DNA from: Mesocentrotus franciscanus
Taxonomy: Eukaryota > Echinodermata > Echinoidea > Camarodonta > Strongylocentrotidae
DNA length: 64,000 bases
Direction: 5' to 3'
Assembly (NCBI GenBank): GCA_037976565.1
Contig: CP137675.1
Location: 25,374,831 to 25,438,830, forward strand
Shown: piece by piece, positions 34,763 to 46,898 of the stretch
How positions within the stretch are numbered: the first letter of the stretch is position 1
Layout of the letters: each line of letters opens with the position of its first letter
Program-made: the position numbers and the translations under genes
The notes under the pieces: generated by a model
Told to the model about the DNA's origin: nothing
The model's database searches: none
Seen by the model: only the letters and a program-made list of their open reading frames with translations

Positions 34763-37700
34763 TAAGAATAGACATATATTAAATAGATGAATATGTCAAG
34801 GTACACCCCTCAATAAAGGGCCGTTAAATTTTCGGTAAATCAAATCAAATTCTGCAGGTTATATTAACAACAGTAATTTTGTAAAAGGCGCCCCCCTCAA
34901 CAACAAAAAGAGCCAGAAAGAAGAAAAGACCAAAAAAATGAATGCATGAAGGAAATAAAAAGAAATAAATCAAAAAATCAAGCAAGAAATCAAGAAATCA
35001 AGAAATCAAGATAGAAATCAGAAAGAAATGGAGACAAAATATTACTGAATATTCGATAAGTGAACTGGCAATCATGGAAATTGTGTTATCAGGCGATTGC
35101 AAATAATATTTAGTCAATTTCAGCCCAGGGCATGAAAGTGAAGAAAAATGGAAAAATTGCATTAGAGAGAAGTCTCAAGGGATCTCTCCAAGATACTTAG
35201 CCCAGATGGGTTACATGTGCATTTCTGGATGTAGAGCTAAAGGAACACATGAGAGGTTTGTAATCATTCCATGATATGATCCACGTACGTCAGGAAGTGT
35301 TTGCATGCACAGGTGTTTGCGTTATACGGGTAGATCAATTTAAAGGAACGGGGGTGTTGAAGTCAGGTAGCCTTCATGTTAGCCAAACAAATTCCAAACA
35401 TTACAATGACGTGTTGCGTTAATCCGAACATAAATCTATAGGATACGAAACAAGATAATTGACATTGGACCTGAGTTCAATATTCGAAAGTAGTTTTATA
35501 ATCGTGTACAAGCATTTTTTTTTAATAATGAGAAAAGTTTATCAGGTTTTTCAATTTTAAACATGCAAAGTTTTCGCACAGCAACAAAACAACTCTATTA
35601 CGAGTTGCCGATACCGACTTTCTGAGGTGGTATCGCCCCAACAACGCGCCTTGTGTAAAATGCAAGTTTACTACTGGAACTTTCTAATTGTAGTAAGGAA
35701 ATCATTGTACATGTATTACGTTTAAAAATGCTGGTTGATATTGTACGAGCTATGCCATTAGAAAGTGAGTTAGATTGTAAGGTAAACCCCTTGTTTTGCA
35801 CTTGCTAAAAGAAGTCTTATGCACTCAGGGGCTGCTTTCCGTCTGTCTTGAATAACTGCCCCCTTAGGTACAGTCCCGTGGGTGTTCTCATGAAACTAGC
35901 CCCATTATTCTTATTCTCCAAATGGTAATCTCCCTCATTCTCTTTTCTCTCTCGCTCTCTCCCTTCCACTCTCTCCCCCTCTCAAAGTTTGTAAAACACA
36001 CCAGCCATGTAAATTTCATTTACATCTCATTTTGTTCTTGATTTTGGTTACCCTGTTCGACTTGGCGGCGATAATGGAATCAGTTTTTCGGCAGATCCAG
36101 TGTCGTCTTTCCGCAGTTTGCTGGGAACAATTCACGTTCCATTATTTGTTCCCCACAGACCAGCCTTCGATATCCTTTTAAGTTAGCGCTAGGAGCATGT
36201 GGCGTCGCTCGATGGGGGTAGGACTATCGGGGTGTGTCCCCTCCCCCTTCAAATATTTAGATTCTTTCGACTCGTATGAGACAAAGATATACATTGATGA
36301 CCTGTGGCATAGCTTGAGTTCAGACATATAACGGGGTACTGGCATGGGGCCACACGGTTTTACTAGGTATAAATGAGAATTAACAAGACCACCGATTAAT
36401 TCAGACGAGGTTGCAGGAAGGAGTCTTACCATCTCCTCTTCTCCCTTTTCTTTTGTTTTTTTCTCCCCCATATTCTCCTCTATTTTTTTAGGGGGAGGGT
36501 CCTACACCAATTGTTGCCGAGTTTTGTTTTGGTTAATGGAAATTAAATTTTATCGGTAAATTTTTCAGCCAAATATGGACCGACACCCGCCGCGCCCCTA
36601 TTAAAATATGGGCTGGGTACACCTCTTGCTTGAAACGGGGACCGGTAATTGCGTCCCGCGTGCATCACAGGTAACGGTATGTCACGTGTTCTGTTTGCGA
36701 TATGATTCCATCAACTGACCACTCGAAGTCGAAAAAAAGCACTCAGCATCATTCCAGAGACAACACATCCATCTTTCGACTTCAAAATTGATATAATAAA
36801 GGAAGAAAAGAAGTGACGTTACTTTTGGGAGTATTTTTAACTGCATTCTGGGCCTTTGTCATAGAACAGTGGGGATTAAACGTTACTACAAACACATGAA
36901 TAAATATTTGAACGTTACCTTTCAACCAATTAGGATTCCGTGTTTGTGACTTGCGGTTTTATACTTTATGTAAGATGGCCCTGGTCTTGTAAAGGTTCCA
37001 ATATTTCCACTGATGCCCCCCCCCCCATCTTTTTTAGAGGGTGGGGAGAGTAAATGCTTACGATCCTAATAATGTTTTTGGCATGTTGGAAAAGTGAATT
37101 AAACATGTGCATAATTAATGTATACATATATACCCTAAGTTAAAAACAAATTATTCCCTGACGATTTTAAAAGTACACAGATTAATAATCCCAAATATAA
37201 ACATTGCAATGCTGTGATCTTACATGCCGTCTACGTACAAGCGATCGTTTTAAATTGATTTACATAATTCTTCCCAACAAAATGATGCTTATAACACATA
37301 TTAAAAAAAACATCGATATTCTGGTTACCGCATGTTAATATATGTCATATTTCGAGCTAGATATTTCTCATATATATAGATGTTAATCCTGGATTTAGCT
37401 CATACTGCATGATAATCATAAACCTTGAGGTCAGGCAGGAACCCCATGACTTTTACAAGCCGATCGCCTATCTGATTATCAAGATATTTATGATTAGAAA
37501 TCGAAACCAAATTTTGCGTTTTCCTAACGGTTTTCATAAACTACAGTCTATTGGGGAAAACGAGTATGGTAAAACTGGTCACTCAAAGATTTTTACTTTT
37601 TTGAGGCACTTCTTGATCATTTTAAACTGCCATTTTTTTAGGGCTTCAATATTACACCATATCACAGACGCTGATAACACATAGGGCCGTGCATCTCAGA

Positions 37701-39190
37701 GTTAACATTGTTAAACGATGCCTTTAAAAAGAAATGTTATGGCTTTAGAAAAGGTGAGAAGATAGAGGGAAAGGAAGTGGAAAGGGAAAAAGAGAGGGAG
37801 TGACAAAAAGGAAAGGGAGAAAGAGAGAAAGAGAGAGAGAGAAACAAGCAAAGGAAAGAAAAGAGATGAACATGTTTACATCTCCTTGAAGAAAGCGTTT
37901 TTGCTATGATCAGAATAACAAACAAAACACCACAATAAATCGCGTCTTTACAAAATTTCCACCATTGGTCTATTCTTCCTTTGAACGCTCCGGAGTATGA
38001 AAGCGAGGACGATATCGATCACGATGACGACATGAGACAATACCGGGCCCCCTTGCTCAAGGTGACGTCGAGGAACATGATACCACAGAAGGGAATCTAT
38101 CTTTGATCTTTAACGCCTCTAATATTTTCCTTCTTGTCTGAAATTACCTCTCCAGTTGCAGTCACAAAGTGCATGAGAAATCTCGAGTGTCTCACGTGCT
38201 CAGATTGTGAAAAGGATATAAACAAGTTTGGAAGAAAACCCATGGAATCGAGGCGGTCTCGTAAACTCTACTTTGTTTTTTGATAGAAGTAGATATAAGT
38301 CTAATTTGTTTCAGAGGAACTGAGTTTGTTCTGAGATTTATAATGTATTGTATTCATCTGGATCAAACGTAAGCCTAATCTGAATCAAAAGAAAACAAAA
38401 ACACCCTCTATTTAATCAAGAAAACCCTTGCAATGAAGGCAACCTCATAATAATGTATATAATTTACATTATTTGAAGAAGAAAAAAGGTTATATGCGTA
38501 CCCAAATACGCCAAATAACTTTCCAAGAACTGATTTTTTTTTTCCTTTCTTCAGATTTCTGCATTTTTTGCAGTAATCTGAAAGAAAGAAGTTAACTGAA
38601 TCATAAGAAATGAAGTAATCTAAATTTTATCTTCGGAATTTCAACCTTACATCTTTCTCATCCGAACCGTAAGTATTAAACCAACTCATCAGGATCTCAT
38701 GCATATATATTATGGAACTTAATGTATAGGCCAAAGCATGATCCCCGTTTGATTAGATTTGCCTCATTTTATAGTCACATGGAAAAGTTGTTTTTTCATA
38801 CTATTGCGAACATTTAAGTGTACGATTTGATATCGGTATAGTCAAAAATCAATTTGAACTTGTATTATGTCTCTACAGGACTAAGAAGAAGACCCCGATA
38901 AGAGTAATAATGACGAGTTCAAATTTTCAACCACTTTTGTTTCCATGGCCATCGTCAGGTACTGAAATAAATGTATACAAGTACTGTTTTTATACATGTG
39001 TTGTGAAGGGGCGGACATTACTAATGTACAGTTGAAGAAGATATAACAATGAACATGATGACAGGTGTGAAAGGACAGGGTTAACGAAGTCCTTGCTTCT
39101 AGTTTTGGGAGGGCACAGGGGTACACCTGGAGTTATATAAAGATTGTCTAGAAAAGGGCAGCCAAGATGTTGAAAGAATGTCCCTATATG
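34763..39190. other. 4.4 kb gene-free stretch
   Basis: Contains an AAATCAAG-type tandem patch (34966-35012), a CT-rich patch (35940-35985), a C12 run near 37017-37026 and a GA-rich block (37745-37850). The 97-codon minus-strand ORF at 36178-36471 has no family motif. Confidence 0.5.
37745..37850. repeat. Purine-rich GA/AAAG block
   Basis: Imperfect GAGA, GGAAAG and AAAGAGAG words on plus. The Leu/Ser/Phe minus-strand ORF over it is an artefact. Confidence 0.8.
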
Positions 39191-39199
39191 TTCAAATTT

Positions 39200-41620
39200 T
39201 TCTTACTCTAAATTTATTAATTTATTATTGTATTTATTCATGTTTTATTTATTACAATTGATAAAACAGTGGAGGGTAGTCCGATTAAGTTAAAAGAAAC
39301 TGCTTTACAACGAAGCCCTCCACATGATACAAACAGAAACATAAAACATAAAAACAAAACATCAATTAAAACATCAATACAATTGATCAATACAATAGGA
39401 TGCACGGCGAGACCCCCCAGTAGCCAGATTGTCGTTGTTTTATTATATATTTCTAAAGCATGTTAGAGAACTGTTAAAATTGTTTCTTGAAATTGTTTAG
39501 TGACTTGCAATTTTAGACGGACAACGGCAATTTATTGAATAAGGAATTTCCGGTGAAAAGGATCGTTTTTTTTTTGTATTCTGTTTTAGGGAATGGTATT
39601 TGTAGACGGTTATGGGTGGTATGGCGAGTATTATAAACCATGGGTCGCATAACAGACAATGGTTTCAAGTATTTTGGTGCAAAATCATTCCAAATCTTAT
39701 AGACTAAAAGACATTATTGATATTTAATTCTTTGTTCAACAGATTGCCAATTGAGGGTAGTTAATAAAGAACATGGTGAAGTTGAATAATCTGTGTTCAA
39801 AACCAAACGAGCATATATATTCTGTAATTTCTGTAACCGAGTTATATTATTTTTCGAACAATTTCCCCATACCGTACAACAATAATCTATATATGATAAT
39901 ATCAATGCAAAATATAACTGTTTAATTGTTTGTTTTGGGTCAAATGTTTGATTCTTCTAATACAAGCGATAGAACGTGAGATTTTAGTATAGATATACTG
40001 AATATGTAATGTCCAATTTAATTGAGAGTCGAGAATTATTCCAAGGTATTTAATATTGTCGACATGCTCTAAAGATGCATTTTCAAATTGGATTGTCATT
40101 TTTCTAATTTGTAATCTACGTTTATTACCAAAATTCATAATCTTATTCTTTTGTGGATGTAAATACATACGATTAAGTCTGAGCCATTTTGTAATTAAAT
40201 CCAGATCGGACTGTAAATTTGCCTTAATATTAATCATATCATTATCGCAATTAAAAAGAGCAGTGTCATCTGCATATAAACATATTTTTGTTTTATTATG
40301 TAAAGGTAAATTACCTATATCATTGGCATATAAACAAAAAAAATCAGGGGCCAAAGTATGGACCCCTGAGGGACTCCCGTCTTGACATTTAAAAATGAAG
40401 TTGTTGCTCCTGAAATTGAGAAACATTGTTGCCTTTCGTTCAAATACATTTTAAACCATTGTAACTCAGAGTCTTTTATACCATACTAATACATTTTATC
40501 GAGGATTGAATCAATTGGAATGACATCAAACGCTTTTTGTAGGACTAGAAACAGACCCCCAGTGATTTTACCAGAGTTCCTATTATCTAAAAAAAAAAAA
40601 TCGGCTATTTCTGTCAAACAGGTTGATGTCGAGTGAAGAGGTCTGAACCCAGACTGACGATCACATAACAGATCATTGTTATTTAAATAAGCATAAAGCT
40701 GTTGATGTACTGCATTTTCTAGTATTTTAGAGAACTCTTGGTAAAAGCGAAATAGGTCTAAAATGTTGTGGTTCAAAAGTACCACCTTTATGGATTGGTG
40801 TTATCTTTGCTTTTTTAAATTCTTGTGGAATTTGACCTGTTTTGAGTGATTTATTAAATCATTTTGTAAGAGGCTTAGCAATATAAGAAGCAGACTTCTT
40901 CAATAATTTCAGATGCAGTCCACCAACGCCACATGCTTTTTTAACATCAAGATGCTGTTATTCCGTACAAACTCTTCTTTTATTTCTTCGAAAACAAAAC
41001 TCTTATCTGTCAAAAACAATGTATTCATGCTATTTACATTATTTACCAAAAATTGAGTACCCTGTGCTAGATTCCGTGCAAATTCATTGAAAGCTTTATT
41101 CAAGATTTCAGCAAATAATATTTTTGTCTGTAATGAATTCATCATTTTGACTTATTTTCATTTCACTAATATCCTTTTTACTTGGCAATAAGTTGTTTAG
41201 TATGCGCCAGTTTTCACCAACATCGTTTCCGCTTTTTTCCAATTCCTTCTGATAAAATTGTTTCTTTAGTCTTTTGTTCAGATTATTTGCCTTGTTACGA
41301 AAATGCTTGAATTTTTCCCAATATTGAGCCTCATTTGTTTTATAAGATTTGTTATGAAAATAATCACGCTGTCTGGCTAACTGAATGTAGTCGTCATTAA
41401 TCCACGGTACCCCTGTTTGTTTCCGGCGAACCGTGACATACGGGCCGTGTTTATCACTTACTTCCTGAAACGGCTTTAAAGTTCTGCCAAAGATGTTCAA
41501 CATCCTTGTCAGATTCAAATTCATACCAGACTATTTTATTAAAATCTTCCTTACAATTTTGTTCGTCAAATTTATTTAAAAAAAAAAAATCTTTAAACTC
41601 AATTAGGGGTAGGTGTATGC
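39200..41620 (-). mobile_element. CR1/L2-like non-LTR retrotransposon, 5'-truncated and decayed
   Basis: Read on the minus strand, fragments in several frames follow the order of a LINE ORF2. The linker after the endonuclease (41610-41110) includes VPWINDDY and a Lys/Asn-rich coil. RT fingers (40785-40486) include SGFRPLHSTST and KAFDVI. The palm follows, with the catalytic YADD box at 40276-40265 and downstream KYLGIILDSQLNW. The thumb/C-terminal part (39905-39714) includes YCCTVWG and LQKLQ. A GVPQGSIL motif upstream of YADD is in another frame, so at least two frameshifts break the ORF. An AT-rich tail at 39200-39260 looks like the 3' end. The endonuclease domain is missing. It is not functional as read. 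Confidence 0.88.
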
Positions 41621-43227
41621 AATATGACTGTATTGATAATACATTGAAGTGAGTTGTACTTTTTCACAGAACTTCGTCAAGGATTGAAAGTTGCGTGAGC
41701 GTAAAAATAAAATTGTCATTATCTAATTATGGTGTTCGAAATCAAATTGTAAAAATATCTGGCGAAAATACGAAGGGAATTTATCACTAATCAAATTTGC
41801 CCCATCTTAGCCAAAATTATCATCGCTCACGGTAAATGTACTTCCACGTTTAAGTGAAAACATTATTTAATTTGCTTGCATTATTTTCTGACAATGATGA
41901 TAAACGTCCTCTAGAAGTGGGCGAAAGCGTGATTCTATTTGGAGTCATCCTAGTTAACAGTATATTTTGTTTATACATTTTATGATGTTAAACGGAAGTT
42001 AGCTAACGAGGCAGATAATAATGCAGATAGAACAACAATAGTAATGTCATTTCAACTCAAATTAAGAATTTTCTAATTGACGTTCATCATTAAGTTCCTT
42101 CCGTTAAATCTTTCTTAGGAAAAGTAATTTCGAAAGAGACAAAACCGGAACACGAATCAAAAGCAAAAACCAGACAAATTAAAGTAAAAAAAAATTTGTT
42201 TAAATGAACAATGACAACTACAAAAATAATACATTTCCGATGTTGGTGTTTGATAATTTAATTTCCTTTCCCTGATTCCATATATGAAAGTGCGTTCATC
42301 ATTTATATTCTTTGAGTATAAAGTGAACAGTATATACCCCTAATATAAAGTCCTATTAAGGAAGGAGTAAAGAAAAGAATGAACGAATTCAGGACAAGAA
42401 ATAGAGATCGTGATATTGATCAGGGAAAAAAGTTTGACGAAATGAGAAATATACATGTTGAAGTTTTTCTGACTTCAGATTCGTGATGCCACGTTAAATC
42501 TCCTCTTTACGCTACACAAGCCTTAATCTCCTTAATCTGTTAGAATTTTTCAACCCCTGTTTGATACACCAACGTCTTTTCATCGACTAATAATCCTTGC
42601 CAGCTAAATTAGGTTGCATTTCTTTAATCAAACATCAAAAACTTTTACTATTTCCAAAATATAAGGTATGTACGTTACCTTCAAATCAACCATTCTTATC
42701 TGAACTGAACTCAATTTAAACAGGTTTTTCTTTGAATGTGATGTACATTGTACTTTCTTGTGTCATTCTAGCTCGTGTCAAAGCAAACACCCTTTCATGT
42801 AATTTCAAGTAGAAGTGGCAATCTTATTTTCTCATCTCTGATGTTTATCTAAGGGGTTTCTCTTTGGTATAGAGTTCCATTCGAAGGACAGATTGTAGAG
42901 TGAAATTTGTTGACTATTCTTTTCTTCGTTGAGTATATTGTATCAGGCGCTCTTAGCGACAACTCAACATGTTCAGTACCTAAGATCAACAGAATAGAAA
43001 TGTCATTTTCGAGAATATAATATAAATGAATCAACAGTAAAATCGAGACAACACAGTGCACCGCTTTTGTTACAAAAGTTACTTACACAGTCAAAAATTC
43101 TGTGACAAGCAAAAGATAAAGGAGAAAAAAAGGAGAAAAAAAAGGAAAAGAATTAAATAAAGTTTCTAGTGTGCCGCTTTATAAAATTGTTATGACAAGC
43201 TCCCCCTCCCTCACAAAATAAGAAAGA
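41621..43227. other. Intergenic, nothing recognised
   Basis: AT-rich DNA, ORFs below 75 codons, no repeat ends. Confidence 0.45.
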
Positions 43228-43247
43228 AAAAACATGGATCTGCCACT
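43228..43247. mobile_element. Possible hAT terminal fragment
   Basis: CATGGATCTGCCACTG followed by AGGTTTGG matches the right end of the hAT MITE at 1871-2218 (GCTGGATCCGCCACTG) in all but a few bases. No left end is found upstream within a plausible distance, so this is at most a truncated copy or chance similarity. Confidence 0.3.
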
Positions 43248-43546
43248 GAGGTTTGGTTTGGAATTGGTGTGGATTCGGTTTGGCGGTGCGAATGGGGTAT
43301 AACCAACCTTATCATCGGTATCAATACCTAACCACCAAGTTCACAAGCAATGCCTTCATCAGCTTTCCAATGTCATGACGCAAGCACATACCAATCTGCC
43401 ACCCTTAATCCTAGGCGCCGATACATCAACATCGGCCTACGAACGTCTCATTCTAGATAAACCTCATAATGGACTTCTAGACAACCATCAGCTTTAAATG
43501 ATCACGTGTGGATGAATGAACATACATTCGCCTATGTTTAAACTAC

Positions 43547-43741
43547 TTAATTGTCATTTTGTAACCATGTTCTTTTAATAATACGTATCTTAAAAGGTTT
43601 ATCCGATATTTGCTCCGGCGCGGCGACGATTTCTCCGGGCTTTAATCCGTCCAAAGTAATGGATTTGGGGGGTATAATAGGGCTGCAATTGGGTTTTATT
43701 TTAAGGTTTAAAGTGACTCGGTAACAACGTTGAAGGTTCAT
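43547..43741 (-). other. Short ORF with coding-like composition, unrecognised
   Basis: A 64-residue frame whose DNA is richer in G+C and CpG than its surroundings. The peptide has a mixed, protein-like composition (for example PPKSITLDGLKPGEIVAAPE) and not a simple-repeat one. I do not recognise the family. It could be a fragment of a transposon-encoded protein, an exon, or chance. The frame starts at an ATG without splice signals that I can defend. Confidence 0.2.
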
Positions 43742-44870
43742 GAAAAAACTGCGTAATTTTTGTTTGAAATGTTACTTATTATAATCCTTTTACTGTACTA
43801 ATCCTCTAACATGCAAAAAATCCTGAAAAAATTCTCAAACCACAAAGATATTTATGGTTTTCTTTAAAGACGTCACTGTGCGAAACCCTCTAACAGTAAA
43901 TTCTCCCAACCACTTTTGAATTTCCCAACCGTTTTTCCGTTAAAAAAAAAAGGCTTTTAAAAATCTGTCAACACTAAAATGTCTGGAATGGTATATAGAG
44001 CCAATTCATTGCTTTATGACGATTTACATTCACCTAAAATGGAATTAAATTGTAAAATATAGTTGGGAGAATTATGAAATCGATCAGACCAGTTTTTCCC
44101 AATTTTTATCATTAATAATGGTTTTTTTTCACTCAAACTTTCAGATTATCTTTAATTGTACATTTAGCATTGAAGTCACTACCTTTGCACCATTTTTTCT
44201 CATCTGAACAATGTCACCAAGTTCCTTTAAGGTTAGGGTTAGCGTTGATCTTCGAGTTAGGTGCATGCTTATTCCAGTGTTAAAGTTAGAATTTCAGTTA
44301 GTGTAGTAAAGTGACTGCGGGGCGATTGCAGCAGGAGTATATGTCATACGCCCCTTAAATGCTGAAAGGATACATGTTGTAAGTTTTCGCTCCTGATTAC
44401 GTCTAACCCTGCGGTAGCTATGGGCGTATGGAAACGACACTGATTAGAAACAAGAATCTAATAATATGCTGGCAATAATACTTGTAACTAGTTTTGAAGT
44501 ATTACTCTAAAACGTTACCCTACATTTCTGATTTTCTCAAAGTAATATGCATGATAAAAGACATGTCATTTCCTTTATGCTCTTTTTACAACAAAGACGT
44601 CATCGTAGTCATCACGACGGTAGTTTGCCGAACATTAACTTGACTTAAAATCTCAGATAAAGGATATGATGCATGTAATAACTTAAATGTTGAGAAATAA
44701 TAGTTCGTTGTCCTTATACATGTGTTTGCCAATTTCCGCAAAAGGAGCTAGATTTTTCTATTACAGATTCTGAAAAGGGCACTCTTGATAAAAATAATAA
44801 AAAAACGTTCGTATATTAAACTATGTGAGCCATGCTGGTGATTCACTATGACAAAAATTGTTATATATAA
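43742..44870. other. Intergenic, nothing recognised
   Basis: AT-rich. A TTAGGGTTAG pair near 44230 is only two telomere-like units and is not meaningful. Confidence 0.45.
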
Positions 44871-44875
44871 ACAAC

Positions 44876-44950
44876 CTCTCTTACTCTCTCTCTCTCTCTC
44901 TCTCTCCCTCTCTCTTTCTCTCTCTTACTATTTCTCTCTCTCTCTCTCAT
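44876..44950. repeat. (CT)n microsatellite
   Basis: About 70 bp of CT repeat with two short interruptions. Confidence 0.93.
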
Positions 44951-45419
44951 AACATTTAGCATTTTATAAAAACCCATGTAGTATACAAAATGACGTTTAG
45001 GACCCCCTAAAGCTAATCAAACATAATATAGCAATTCTAAATTGTTACATATTTTTCACAAGTCAGGTTTCAGTAGAGTATCAACAACCAAGCGCAAATG
45101 AAAGCTACAGAAATTGAAGATTACCAGCCTTGATTACCATGTTATAGTTGTTGTTGTTTTTATTTCCGATATCAGATTAAAAATATTGTACAAAGAAAAA
45201 TATACAAAGTAAAATATTAATACATGTACATAGATAACAATCGGAGGAAAGCCCAATTCAGCAATGTTAATAAAACATTGCTGTTCTTCCTTCCTTTTAT
45301 TTATATTATTGTCATCTTCTTTTCAGGCATGGATTATAAAAAAACAAAAACAAAAGTTATACGACTGAAAAACAGCCGAATTTACCAACAATAGATAAAT
45401 GGATTTAACAAAAAATACA

Positions 45420-45590
45420 TGAATAAATGGTTAAATAAATAGATTTAAAAAAAATGTATTTACTATTAAATTAAATGAAAAATAAACAAACAAGTAAACA
45501 AATAAATAAGTAAATGTATACAAAAATCAATAAATGAATAAATAAATGAATAATAAACAAATAAGTAAATAAAGATATGAACAAAACGGT
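45420..45590. repeat. AAAT/GAAT/AACA low-complexity block
   Basis: Tetranucleotide-like AAATAAAT, GAATAAAT and AACAAATAAG words, A-rich on plus. The Ile/Tyr/Phe-rich minus-strand ORF over it is compositional. Confidence 0.8.
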
Positions 45591-46112
45591 TCTTTTGCAA
45601 ATGTTTTTGGATTTTTCTGGCCAACTGAAATAATGTAAGTAGTATCACTCTATCCCAGTGACTCCTCACATTCCTACCGTCCATGACCTTGGATACATCT
45701 TCTTCATAACTAATATTCTCCTCCCTGTGGTCAGTATGATTTAGCTTCTAAGTTTACCTTAATCATGCTAATGTCACAAACAACCAAACAAACCAATCTC
45801 AATCGTCCCACGCTGCCATCTGCAGTCTCGCTCCTTCAATTATCCTACATACATGTAAATAAATGATGTGCTTCCGAAGTGGATAAATATATTTGTCTGT
45901 TTGTTAAAGGTCAAAGCTTAGTTACGGTACGTAGAAGTTTATATCAAATGTATAATTGGGCATTTATCATTATCAATGTCGCATTTTGTTGTTGTATTAT
46001 ATTTGTTCTATACTGTTGTGAATATCACTTGTATAATGTAAGTTTTTTGCACTTTTTATTTTTAGGGTTAGGGCTAGTGTTGTATGGCTTCATTTACATG
46101 TTTCATCTCTAA

Positions 46113-46618
46113 CTTAAAAGTAATGCAAAGTTTTGGGAAATTTAGAAAATTGGATGGATAGTAATTCTTTAAAATGTTGATATATTTGGATGCCCCTGTG
46201 GATGTATTATAAGCACTAAAAAATAGCCCCTAAAACACTTCTGCTTTCGAACAAATTGAATAATCAAAATTTACCGGTGCTCCCGGTAAATTTCAAATAT
46301 TTCAAATAGCGCCTAAGGCCATTCCATGGTAGCTGCGACCATGAAAGTCTCAGAATATGCAGTTCTGATATACAATTTCCAAACGGGAATAGCAAATCGG
46401 TCGCTTGTAGTCAAGAAACATTGTTTTAAAGCTATAGTAATATCAGTCTTGAGAGGGCGCTATACAACCTAAAGAGTTTATTATTTACAATATCATCACT
46501 TTAGACTCGATTTCAACATCGACAACGATCATTGAATATTGTACAATCGCATATGCTTCCAATATGTTCATCTGAACCAAATTCATGACCCCATACCAAA
46601 ACTTTGCATTACTTTAAG
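46113..46618. mobile_element. TIR element, family C, full length (506 bp)
   Basis: Left end CTTAAAAGTAATGCAAAGTT (46113 on) and right end CCAAAACTTTGCATTACTTTAAG (46596-46618) are inverted repeats of about 24 bp with one gap. Inside, TTTACCGG...CCGGTAAA at about 46270-46291 forms a second small palindrome. There is no ORF of transposase size, so it is non-autonomous. A truncated relative is at 34702-34762. A target duplication could not be decided. Confidence 0.82.
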
Positions 46619-46711
46619 AGTATACATCCTCAATATCAAAATGTGTGTAGACAGAAATCTTGATATCATATTTCATGATTCATAAATACGGAACATACCG
46701 AGGAGTGACGT

Positions 46712-46898
46712 GGGGTGTCGTGGTATAGTGGTTCATTATCTCTTCATCCAAGGGTTGAGGGTTCGAATCCAAGCCCGGCACTAACGTGATTTGGGGGAGC
46801 ACAGAAGAGGAACACACAACGCACAGGATTCGAACCCACGATTTGGGGGTCGATAGGCAGACGCTTTACTATTTGTATCTACTATTCCACGACACCTC
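46712..46898. mobile_element. Tail-to-tail pair of tRNA-like sequences (SINE-related)
   Basis: Plus-strand head: GTGTCG (46715-46720) can pair with CGGCAC, TGGTATAGTGG (46721-46731) fits the A box and GGTTCGAATCC (46760-46770) is a perfect B box. Minus-strand head: GGTGTCGTGGAATAG (46897-46883) gives an A-box-like start, and GGGTTCGAATCC (46838-46827) is again a perfect B box. The outer ends form inverted repeats matching 15 of 17 bases. The relation to 34529-34602 is clear from the shared GTGTCGTGGTA..GTGGTTCAT and CCAAGGGTTGA words. It is not a working tRNA, since the T-arm does not pair. Confidence 0.65.

Noticed and set aside
34966..35012. AAATCAAG tandem patch as a CRISPR-like or satellite array
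   Set aside because: Units are short and contiguous without spacers and cover only about 45 bp; it is an ordinary microsatellite-like patch.
36178..36471. 97-codon minus-strand ORF as a gene
   Set aside because: No recognisable motif, no splice context, and its start lies in a Lys/Glu-rich stretch from a CT-rich patch.
44226..44240. Interstitial telomere repeat (TTAGGG)
   Set aside because: Only about two units (GGTTAGGGTTAG), expected by chance; the similar patch near 46063 is no longer.
46821..46840. Perfect B box GGTTCGAATCC as evidence for a second tRNA gene
   Set aside because: No acceptor stem partner and no cloverleaf; it is part of the inverted tRNA-like pair.
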